Source of the DNA: an uncultured Ignavibacteriota bacterium
GTDB lineage: Bacteria > Bacteroidota > Ignavibacteria > UBA10030 > UBA8401
Assembly (NCBI GenBank): GCA_903861125.1
Contig: CAIOTF010000049.1
Coordinates: forward strand, 62,001-126,000
Direction of reading: 5' to 3'
Length of the DNA: 64,000 nt
Under the pieces are notes generated by a model. It had not been told where the DNA came from, made no database searches, and worked only from the letters and a program-made list of their open reading frames with translations. Positions 47,149 to 55,092 of the stretch are shown here, one piece after another. The first letter of the stretch is position 1. Each line of letters starts with the position of its first letter. Made by a program: the position numbers and the translations under genes.

Positions 47149-50100
47149 ATGAAAAAAAATATGCTTCTCGTAATGACGATTCTTCTTTCCATCAATGTAT
47201 TTGCTCAAGACATGCTGAAAACCGTCGGAGATCAATTGATCAGAAAGGACAAAATATTCAACGGCAGATTCCCATTATATACGCTGAACGGAAGATGGGT
47301 TCTGGATGACAAGCCCAATTGGTTTTCCGGTTTTACTTCCGGCGAACTATGGTATTTGTACGATATGACGGGAAGTGCAGAATACAAAAAAAGAGCGTTG
47401 AACCATGCAGACAGTCTTGTGAAATATGCATCGCTCGACAATACTCATGACCTTGGATTCATTTTCTTCAATTCCTGCGTGAGAGCGTATCAGCATACGG
47501 GTGTAAAGAAATATAAGGATGCTGCCGTTCAGGCTGCCCGCATGCTGGTGAAGCGGTATAATACAAAGGGAAACTTCATTAGAGCATGGGGAAAATTAGG
47601 ATCGAACGACAGGGAAGGTCTGATGATCATCGACACGATGATGAATTTAGAACTTCTTTTCTGGGCGGCTCAAGAAACCGGCGATATTACGTTTTATGAT
47701 ATTGCGTACCGGCATGCCATCACCTGCATGAATGAAAATGTACGAAGCAACTATTCCTCGTACCATGTTGTTGCTTTCGACCCTGCCAGTGGTAAGGTCG
47801 AAAAAAAACAGACCCATCAAGGATATGCCGACGAATCAACATGGGCTCGAGGACAGGCGTGGGGCATCTATGGATTTGCAATGGCATATCAATACACGCA
47901 CGACGAAAGATTTTTAATGATCTCGCAGAACATGGCGGAATATTTCATCCAAAAACTTCCGGAAGATCTTGTCCCATTTTGGGATCTTGACCTGAAAGGG
48001 GACACGATTGTGCGGGATGCTTCCGCCTCCGCTGTTGCAGCTTCCGGTATGTTCCTTCTTTCCGATCTGACAAAAGAGAAAAATACATTTGTGAAATACC
48101 GGACCTACGCAACGCAGATTACAGAATCCTTGAAAAAGAATTACACGTTCGTAAATAGCACAAGAAACGCCGAAGAAGGCATTCTGCTTCATACCGTCTA
48201 TAATTATGCAAAAAATATGGGGGTCAATGAATCCTATCCGGCCGGGGATTTTTATTTTATCGAATGCCTGAAGAAAGCAAACGATGCAGAAAAGAGGAAT
48301 AATAAAATAAACAATGTGTCCGGCAGACAGAATATTGACATCAACGAGACATGGTTCTATCTGGAAGACGATATTCAAAACATTACCGGTCTCTACCAGA
48401 CGGCGAAACAATGGCAAAAAGTGAATCTGCCGCATACCTGGAATACAACCGATGCGCTCGATCAGGAACCCGGTTACCGGCGATCGGTCGGATGGTATGA
48501 AAAAGAGATATACATTCCGCTCTTGAACGATACTCCGGTTCTTCAGCTTCATTTTGAGGGTGTGAACATGAAAGGTGAGGTGTATGTGAACGGTATGGCC
48601 GCAGGAAAGCATATCGGCGGGTTCGTAGGATTCGATGTTGATATTACCCCGTTTGTTAAAATGGGAGAAAAAAATATTATTATGGTGAAAGCGGATAATT
48701 CATACGATCCCTTTGTGGTTCCTTCGCAGAAATCCGACTTTATTCTGTACGGAGGTATTACACGCAACGTCCGGCTGAACATTCTTCCGCGGACGTATTT
48801 CGAAAAGATGCTGGTGCAAACACCAGAGGTAACGGCAAAGAAGGCAACAACAAAAATTCAGCTTCGTCTGCGTTCACACAAAAATGCGAAGTATACTGTT
48901 GAAGGAATAGTGAAAGACAACAAAGGCAGAACCGTTGCGGACAAAAAAATGACCATCAATGTTCAAACAGGTCATGAAACGATCGATCTTCTTCTTCCCG
49001 AAATATCAAAACCGGTGTTATGGTCCCCCTCCTCTCCGGCTCTGTACACGGTTGAATGCACCCTAATAGAGAACGGGAAAGTAATTGACAATATATCGGA
49101 CCGGATTGGTTATCGCTGGTTTGAATTCAAAGAACATGGCGCATTCTTCCTAAATGGTGAACGTCTGCTGCTTCGAGGAACGCACCGTCATGAAGAACTT
49201 TCCGGCTACGGAAATGCTTTGCCGGATAGTCTGCACCGTAAGGATATTGCGATGATCAAAGAGATGGGTGCGAATTTTGTACGGCTTGCTCATTATCCGC
49301 AAGCTCTTGAAGTGTACCGGGCATGCGACGAATTGGGATTGCTGGTGTGGGATGAAAATCCCTGGTGCCGGGGCGGCATGGGTCCGCAGGAATGGCAGGA
49401 AAACACAAAAAATATTTTCAAAGAAATGATCATTCAAAATTACAATCATCCTTCTATTATTCTCTGGTCCATCGGAAACGAAAGCGACTGGCTTCCGGAA
49501 TTTCCGGGAGGAGATCATCCGGATTCTTTGAAAGCATTCGCCGCACAACTTCATGCACTTGCGAAACAGCTGGATCCGTATCGCTCGACAACTACACGGA
49601 AATTTCCCGCCGCAAAAGATGTTGTTGATGTTTTTTCACCTTCTATCTGGTCTGGGTGGTATTCTGACGTTTATATAAATTATGAGAAAACACTTCTGAA
49701 GGCACGCGATACGTATAAGAGATTTTTCCACGCCGAATTTGGCGGAGACAGTCACGTTGGCCGACACACCGAACATCCGATCGACGGAGAGGGGAAAGTG
49801 ACGACAACGGGCGGTGATGAACCGGTCAATAAATTCAAAAGCAGCAGTATTGCGAACAATGGTGACTGGAGCGAAAGCTACATTGTTGATCTGTTCGACT
49901 GGTACCTGCATGTTACCGAGAATCTTGACTGGTTTACCGGTTCTGCACAATGGATCTTCCGGGATTTCACCACGCCGCTTCGTCCCGAAAACCCTATACC
50001 GTATGTGAATCAAAAGGGATTGGTTGATATGAACAACAATCCAAAAGACGCATACTTTGTTTTCAAAAGTTACTGGGCCGCCGATCCGAAATTCTGCTAC

Positions 50101-50670
50101 ATTGAATCTCACACATGGCTTGAGAGAAACGGTTTGCCGGGCGAACAAAAGATGGTAAAAGTATTCAGTAATTGCAGCGAGGTGGAACTATTCGTTAATG
50201 GAACAAGTCAGGGAAAACTGATTAAAGACATTAAACAATTTCCCGCCTCGGGGTTGCATTGGCAGGTGCAGTTCGTTGAGAATGAGAATAATATCCGTGC
50301 CGTGGGATATCAAGATGGTAAAATAATCACTGAGGATACGCTGACGGTTACCTATTCTACAAAAAAGACCGACAAGCCGGACAATCTTGTGTTAACGAGC
50401 AGCAGAATGGCGAACGGCGATTATCTGATTACGGCATATGCCGTTGATAAATCCGGAAATCATTGCACAGAGTTGGATACTCGCGTCTATTTTTCCGCGT
50501 TGAGCGGTGGGATGTTGATGGAAAATAAAGGAACTCCAACCGGCAGCAGTACGGTCGAATTGGCCAACGGAAAAGCACAGATCGTGTTCAGACATATTCC
50601 GTTTGAGAAGGGAGTTATTGAAGTGCGGTCGCAGGAATATAAAGGAACATATTTGACGTTAGAGAAATAG
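47149..50670 (+). CDS. GH88-GH2 fusion: unsaturated uronyl hydrolase plus beta-galactosidase/glucuronidase-type domain
   Basis: A ~1173-residue two-enzyme protein. The start at 47149 (MKKNMLLVMTILLSINVFAQ) gives a signal peptide; ATG at 47122 lies inside a short intergenic repeat. Residues ~20-385 are GH88: Asp101 in NTHDLGF and Asp162 in MIIDTMMNLELLFW, with THQGYADESTWARGQAWG. After a short linker, residues ~400-1173 are GH2: sugar-binding domain (WQKVNLPHTWNTTDALDQ, GWYEKEIYIP), TIM barrel with RGTHRHEELSGYG, acid/base Glu in WSIGNESDW (~778), nucleophile Glu in FHAEFGGDSH (~863), and a C-terminal beta domain. It would cleave a terminal unsaturated uronate and then the next beta-linked sugar. 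Confidence 0.92.
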   Translation: MKKNMLLVMTILLSINVFAQDMLKTVGDQLIRKDKIFNGRFPLYTLNGRWVLDDKPNWFSGFTSGELWYLYDMTGSAEYKKRALNHADSLVKYASLDNTHDLGFIFFNSCVRAYQHTGVKKYKDAAVQAARMLVKRYNTKGNFIRAWGKLGSNDREGLMIIDTMMNLELLFWAAQETGDITFYDIAYRHAITCMNENVRSNYSSYHVVAFDPASGKVEKKQTHQGYADESTWARGQAWGIYGFAMAYQYTHDERFLMISQNMAEYFIQKLPEDLVPFWDLDLKGDTIVRDASASAVAASGMFLLSDLTKEKNTFVKYRTYATQITESLKKNYTFVNSTRNAEEGILLHTVYNYAKNMGVNESYPAGDFYFIECLKKANDAEKRNNKINNVSGRQNIDINETWFYLEDDIQNITGLYQTAKQWQKVNLPHTWNTTDALDQEPGYRRSVGWYEKEIYIPLLNDTPVLQLHFEGVNMKGEVYVNGMAAGKHIGGFVGFDVDITPFVKMGEKNIIMVKADNSYDPFVVPSQKSDFILYGGITRNVRLNILPRTYFEKMLVQTPEVTAKKATTKIQLRLRSHKNAKYTVEGIVKDNKGRTVADKKMTINVQTGHETIDLLLPEISKPVLWSPSSPALYTVECTLIENGKVIDNISDRIGYRWFEFKEHGAFFLNGERLLLRGTHRHEELSGYGNALPDSLHRKDIAMIKEMGANFVRLAHYPQALEVYRACDELGLLVWDENPWCRGGMGPQEWQENTKNIFKEMIIQNYNHPSIILWSIGNESDWLPEFPGGDHPDSLKAFAAQLHALAKQLDPYRSTTTRKFPAAKDVVDVFSPSIWSGWYSDVYINYEKTLLKARDTYKRFFHAEFGGDSHVGRHTEHPIDGEGKVTTTGGDEPVNKFKSSSIANNGDWSESYIVDLFDWYLHVTENLDWFTGSAQWIFRDFTTPLRPENPIPYVNQKGLVDMNNNPKDAYFVFKSYWAADPKFCYIESHTWLERNGLPGEQKMVKVFSNCSEVELFVNGTSQGKLIKDIKQFPASGLHWQVQFVENENNIRAVGYQDGKIITEDTLTVTYSTKKTDKPDNLVLTSSRMANGDYLITAYAVDKSGNHCTELDTRVYFSALSGGMLMENKGTPTGSSTVELANGKAQIVFRHIPFEKGVIEVRSQEYKGTYLTLEK

Positions 50671-50731
50671 TCGCTAATTTTAGTTGAACGAATCTAAAGA
50701 AATTCTAAAATACAATAAAAGGATGAACACT

Positions 50732-51565
50732 ATGGAAGTACGATTTGCACCCAATGCTCATGCTGCACAACGCATGACAACAGAAGAATTACGGAGTAAT
50801 TATCTAATCGACAACCTCTTTACAGAAAACGCGGTTACGCTGGTTTATACCGATGTAGACCGTGCGATTATCGGCGGTATTGTTCCGACGAATACACCGC
50901 TTCATCTGCTTGCCAGCAAAAAAGAGATGGCGGCGGATTATTTTTGTGAACGGAGAGAAGCCGGCATCATCAATATCGGCGGGAAAGGTTCGATTGAGGT
51001 CGATGGAAAAAAATATCCGATGGAAAAAAAAGATGTCCTGTATATCGGCAGAGGAGCTCAAAAGATCTCGTTCGAAAGCGAAAAGAAAGAAGAACCGGCA
51101 CGCTATTATCTTATGAGTTATCCGGCCCATACGGCATATCCGACGGCTCACGCAAAATTCTCCGATGCAGAACCTGCACAACTCGGAAGTCAAAAAGATG
51201 CGAACAAAAGAACAATCTATAAATACATTCACCTGAACGGAATAAAAAGCTGTCAGTTGGTGATGGGCATGACGGAATTGGATGAGGGGAGCGTCTGGAA
51301 CACGATGCCGGCACACACGCACCTGCGGCGTTCCGAGATCTACATGTATTTTAATTTAAAGAGTGATGCCGTCGTGTTTCATTTCATGGGAGAACCGGTG
51401 CAAAGCAGGAATCTGGTTATGAGGAACGGACACGTTGCCATCTCCCCGAGCTGGTCGATCCATTGCGGCGCCGGCACAAGCAACTATTCTTTCGTCTGGG
51501 CAATGGGAGGCGAAAATCAGGAATTCAGTGATATGGACCCTGTTCCGATGACGGAAATACGATAA
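50732..51565 (+). CDS. kduI: 5-keto-4-deoxyuronate isomerase
   Basis: A 277-residue cytoplasmic, metal-dependent isomerase converting 4-deoxy-5-ketouronate (DKI) to 2,5-diketo-3-deoxygluconate (DKII). The start at 50732 (MEVRFAPNAH) aligns with the usual MDVR start; upstream in-frame codons at 50684 and 50723 only lengthen it. Zn ligands fit His195, His197 and Glu202 in PAHTHLRRSEIY and His244 in SPSWSIHCG, offset by one from the known enzyme of E. coli. EAGIINIGGKGSIEVDG and SFVWAMGGENQEFSDMD are also typical. It feeds KduD encoded at 58953. Confidence 0.97.
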   Translation: MEVRFAPNAHAAQRMTTEELRSNYLIDNLFTENAVTLVYTDVDRAIIGGIVPTNTPLHLLASKKEMAADYFCERREAGIINIGGKGSIEVDGKKYPMEKKDVLYIGRGAQKISFESEKKEEPARYYLMSYPAHTAYPTAHAKFSDAEPAQLGSQKDANKRTIYKYIHLNGIKSCQLVMGMTELDEGSVWNTMPAHTHLRRSEIYMYFNLKSDAVVFHFMGEPVQSRNLVMRNGHVAISPSWSIHCGAGTSNYSFVWAMGGENQEFSDMDPVPMTEIR

Positions 51566-51587
51566 TGCGACAATAGAAAGGTTCACA

Positions 51588-52736
51588 ATGAAAATAATTA
51601 CAACAATACTCATCATTATTTCGGCAGCTATGCTGCATGGCCAAACGCTCACGGTCAGCGTTGGAAATCCATCGGTCCGGATTCGCCAATCGGAAACGAT
51701 CACGCTGGATCTTCAGGGACTATATCAGTCGTATCCGGAATATCGCGGTAAGAATATTTCCGTCGCTGAATCCGGTAAACAGATCGTCCATCAGTTGATC
51801 GATGAGAACTTCGATGGGGTCCCGGATATTTTAATCTTTCAGTCTTCCTTCAAAGCAAAAGAGAAGAAAAAATTTACCCTTCTCGTCTCAGCCGGGCCGG
51901 ACAAGGAATATTCTGCACTTGTGGACGGACGATTTGTCCTTCCGCGACAAGATTTTGCCTGGGAAAATGACCGGATCGCATTTCGTGTCTATGGGTCTTC
52001 ACTGGCAGGTGATGTGAAGAATGGAACCGATGTTTGGAACAAGCGCGTCCGTTATCCGATCATTCAAAAGTGGTACGCAGGCGAAGAAGAAGTTCCGAAG
52101 CGGTCGTATCATCAGGATCACGGAGAGGGAGCCGACTATTTTTCCGTCGGCAAATCATTGGGCTGCGGCAGTGCCGGAGTGATGTGGAAGGGAAGCCTTG
52201 TGCAATCGGGATTATTTGCATTCTATCGTGTGATCACGAACGGTCCAGTTCGGGTATCATTTGAATTATATTATCCCAAAATGATGCTTGATACGATCGA
52301 AGTCATGGAAATAAAAAAGGTGACACTTGATGCCGGCAGCAATCTCAATAAGATCGAAGAGAAGTTCATCTCAAAGACCCCTTTGAATGATCTGACTGCT
52401 GCAGTCGGATTGGTCAAACGTAAGAATATCATTGTTTCTCAAAATCCGAAACAAAATTGGATGACAGTGTGGGGATTAACAACGGCCGACAGTGCAGTCG
52501 GGTATTTGGGTACTGCAGTAGTGATGAACTGCGACAATCCGTGCGTAGCATCGGAAGACACTCTGCATTGGCTGCTTTCTGCTTCGTTGGAAAAAAAATC
52601 GGCGCTGACGTATTACACCGGGGCCGGGTGGACGTTGAGCGGGGATTATAAAAATGAAACGGAATGGAAATCATATATTGAATCATTCGCCGCATCTATC
52701 GATGAACCGTTACTGATCACAGTTTCAAAAAAATAG
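51588..52736 (+). CDS. DUF4861 exported protein
   Basis: A 382-residue protein with a signal peptide (MKIITTILIIISAAMLHGQ). The DUF4861 pattern is visible: RVYGSSLAGDVKNGTDVWNKRVRYP, SYHQDHGEGADYFSVGKSLGCG, SLVQSGLFAFYRVITNGPVR. The His-Gly-Glu-Gly block is the most conserved part and a candidate active site. The family is often found beside lyases and GH88/GH105 enzymes and is beta-sandwich-like. It begins 22 nt after kduI behind AAAGG. Function is not established from sequence; an enzyme acting on uronate oligosaccharides is likely. Confidence 0.82.
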   Translation: MKIITTILIIISAAMLHGQTLTVSVGNPSVRIRQSETITLDLQGLYQSYPEYRGKNISVAESGKQIVHQLIDENFDGVPDILIFQSSFKAKEKKKFTLLVSAGPDKEYSALVDGRFVLPRQDFAWENDRIAFRVYGSSLAGDVKNGTDVWNKRVRYPIIQKWYAGEEEVPKRSYHQDHGEGADYFSVGKSLGCGSAGVMWKGSLVQSGLFAFYRVITNGPVRVSFELYYPKMMLDTIEVMEIKKVTLDAGSNLNKIEEKFISKTPLNDLTAAVGLVKRKNIIVSQNPKQNWMTVWGLTTADSAVGYLGTAVVMNCDNPCVASEDTLHWLLSASLEKKSALTYYTGAGWTLSGDYKNETEWKSYIESFAASIDEPLLITVSKK

Positions 52737-52784
52737 TTTGAGTACCATAATATTCCCATAACGTTACAATAGTGAGGCACCGCT

Positions 52785-54134
52785 ATGAAAAGACGAGAAT
52801 TCATTAAAACAACCGGCATGGTTACTATAGGAACCGCCGCGGCAGGCGAACTGGTATTTGGGAAAGAATATTTAACCGGTGCTTTACTGTCCGACAAAAA
52901 ACCGAATATCCTTTTTATCCTTGCCGATGATTATGGCATCGGTGAAGTAAGCTGCTATGGTGCAGATAATTATAAGACACCGAATATTGACAAACTTGCA
53001 CAGGGCGGTATGCGATTTACCCATGCATATACAGTATCTCTCTGCGGACCATCGCGCGCTTGCATTTTAACCGGACGCTATGCTTTCCGCACCGGTGCTA
53101 CCAACCAGGATGCTACCGGCCGTTTTACTCCTGATGCCGAAACGATGATGCCGAAAATTCTGAAACCAGCCGGATATGTTACGGCTGCAATCGGTAAATG
53201 GGGGCAGCTGCCGCTGAATCCGGCCGAGTTTGGTTTCGATGATTATCTGCAATTCTCCGGTAGCGGTATCTACTGGAACACACAGGAAAAAGGAAAAAAA
53301 TATGTCGTCAATGGCGAGACAAAGAAACTTCGCGACAAGGAATACATGCCCGATGTTATGCACAACCATCTGATAAAGTTCCTGGAGAAGAATCGCGATC
53401 AGCCATTCTATATCTATTATTCAATGTCGCATGTTCATACGGAAATACTTCCAACACCGGATAGTGCGCCGGAGACAAAAGATTTTTATGCTGACAACAT
53501 TCAATACATGGATAAGCTCATCGGAAAACTCATCAGTGAACTCGATCGTATGAAACTTCGGGAAAATACGGTGATCGTGTTCTTTGGCGATAATGGAACC
53601 GCCAAAGGTCGCGCCAATGATGCAAAAATTGGAGGCCGGAGATTGATCGGAGAAAAAGGATCTATGCTCGAAGGGGGCAGTCTTGAGCCTCTCATCGTCA
53701 ACTGGCCCGGCAAAACCCCGCAGGGGAAACTTTGCGATGACATGATCGATTCCACCGACTTTGTACCGACGTTTGCCGAACTGGCCGGTGCAAAAATGCC
53801 GCAGGATAAAAAATATGACGGACACAGCTTTGCCGCGCAGATTCGCGGTGATAAAGGGAAGCCGCGCGATTGGGCATATATTCAACTTGCTGCGATGTGG
53901 TATGTCCGGGAAAAAGGCTGGAAGCTGAATCAAAAAGGAGAACTTTTCGATATGAGCGATGCACCGTTTTCAGAGAAACCTGTTCCTGTGGAATCGACGG
54001 ATGCCGAGGCACTCGCTGCACGAAAACGTTTGCAGGCAGCTCTTGATCAGTTGAATCCTGCCGGCGGAATACTTGATGACGGGGACGGTACCGGCCGGCA
54101 TGCTAATAGGAAAAAGAAGGGGAACGACGAATAA
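52785..54134 (+). CDS. Sulfatase (S1 family), Tat-exported
   Basis: A 449-residue enzyme with a twin-arginine signal (MKRREFIKTTGMVTIGTAA). The formylglycine motif is CGPSR with Cys87; metal motifs ILADDYGIGEVSCYG and VFFGDNGTAKGR. It is the close paralogue of the sulfatase at 8622-10058, including SMLEGGSLEPLIVNWPGKTP and the final LNPAGGILDDGDGTGRHAN block, but its Lys tail is short (RKKKGNDE). Same sulfate position is likely for the two. Maturation by the radical SAM enzyme at 4172 is expected. Confidence 0.92.
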   Translation: MKRREFIKTTGMVTIGTAAAGELVFGKEYLTGALLSDKKPNILFILADDYGIGEVSCYGADNYKTPNIDKLAQGGMRFTHAYTVSLCGPSRACILTGRYAFRTGATNQDATGRFTPDAETMMPKILKPAGYVTAAIGKWGQLPLNPAEFGFDDYLQFSGSGIYWNTQEKGKKYVVNGETKKLRDKEYMPDVMHNHLIKFLEKNRDQPFYIYYSMSHVHTEILPTPDSAPETKDFYADNIQYMDKLIGKLISELDRMKLRENTVIVFFGDNGTAKGRANDAKIGGRRLIGEKGSMLEGGSLEPLIVNWPGKTPQGKLCDDMIDSTDFVPTFAELAGAKMPQDKKYDGHSFAAQIRGDKGKPRDWAYIQLAAMWYVREKGWKLNQKGELFDMSDAPFSEKPVPVESTDAEALAARKRLQAALDQLNPAGGILDDGDGTGRHANRKKKGNDE

Positions 54135-54210
54135 AATAAAGAAACAATTGAAATATCTCATATCAATGTACTTCCCCCAAAGGGGTCACTTTTTCACTGA
54201 ATTTGAGGTG

Positions 54211-54250
54211 TGAGATTTCTCGTCCCGACATATCGGGACTCGAAATGACA
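54211..54250. repeat. REP-like intergenic palindrome
   Basis: The arms ATTTCTCGTCCCGA (54215-54228) and TCGGGACTCGAAAT (54233-54246) pair except for two central bases, around the loop CATA. The outer ends (AGATTTCTCG and CGAAATGACA) match the ends of a palindromic intergenic element known from many bacterial genomes. It lies between a sulfatase gene and an SDR gene, after a CCCC/GGGG mini-hairpin near 54174-54185. Confidence 0.6.
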
Positions 54251-54334
54251 ATACACAATTAGTTTTTAAGAAGTTTCCAATATATACATATGCTGCTGTA
54301 ATTAATTCATTATCAATGATTGCGGAGGATTACG

Positions 54335-55090
54335 ATGGATGAACTGACGAACAAAATAGCAATTGTCACCGGCGGTGCACGTGATATCGGCAGACAGGTT
54401 TCCATTAAACTCGCAGCGGAAGGGGCATCCGTTGCCGTAAATTATTTCGACAATAGTGCCGATGCTGAAGACACGGTCAACACCATCATTGCTTCCGGCG
54501 GAATTGCTGTGGCGATCCAAGGGGATATGACGAAGTTTGCCGATGCTCAGCGCCTGATTGCGGAAACTCAAAAAGCCTTTGGAAAAAAGATCGATATTCT
54601 TGTAAATGTTGCCGGAGGACTGATGGGGCGTCATACGATCGTCGAAATGGAGGAGAAATTCTGGGATGCAGTGATGGATGTAAATCTTAAGAGCGTCTTC
54701 TTTGTTACCAAAGCGGCAATACCATTCATGAATGACGGCGGCGCCATCATCAATTTTTCAACTCAGGCTGTTCACGATGGCGGTGGTCCGGGTGCTATTG
54801 CGTATGCATCGGCAAAAGCCGGCGTATTGACATTCACCCGCGGTCTCGCAAAAGAACTTGCGCCGAAAAAAATCCGTGTTAACGCTGTCTCTCCGGGTAT
54901 GATCAATACGACATTCCATAATACGTTTACGAAACCGGAGGTCCGTCAGAAGGTTGCCGCAATGACCCCTCTCGGCCGGGAAGGAGAAGCATTTGAAGTT
55001 GCGGATCTGGTGGTTTTTCTTGCAAGCCAAAGAGCATCGTTCATTAACGGCGAAACGGTACAGATCAACGGGGGATTGTTCTTCGCGTAA
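54335..55090 (+). CDS. SDR-family oxidoreductase, candidate DEH reductase
   Basis: A ~251-residue cytoplasmic short-chain dehydrogenase; ATG at 54335 follows GGAGGA. The cofactor motif is TGGARDIG near residue 12, NVAGG near 91, and the catalytic set Ser142, Tyr157, Lys161 (FSTQAV, YASAKAG). Its stop is 2 nt before the PL17 oligoalginate lyase, followed by KdgF. In alginate users, an SDR in this position commonly reduces 4-deoxy-L-erythro-5-hexoseulose uronate (DEH) to KDG, so that role is plausible. An alternative is a KduD-like dehydrogenase. Confidence 0.85.
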   Translation: MDELTNKIAIVTGGARDIGRQVSIKLAAEGASVAVNYFDNSADAEDTVNTIIASGGIAVAIQGDMTKFADAQRLIAETQKAFGKKIDILVNVAGGLMGRHTIVEMEEKFWDAVMDVNLKSVFFVTKAAIPFMNDGGAIINFSTQAVHDGGGPGAIAYASAKAGVLTFTRGLAKELAPKKIRVNAVSPGMINTTFHNTFTKPEVRQKVAAMTPLGREGEAFEVADLVVFLASQRASFINGETVQINGGLFFA

Positions 55091-55092
55091 CG

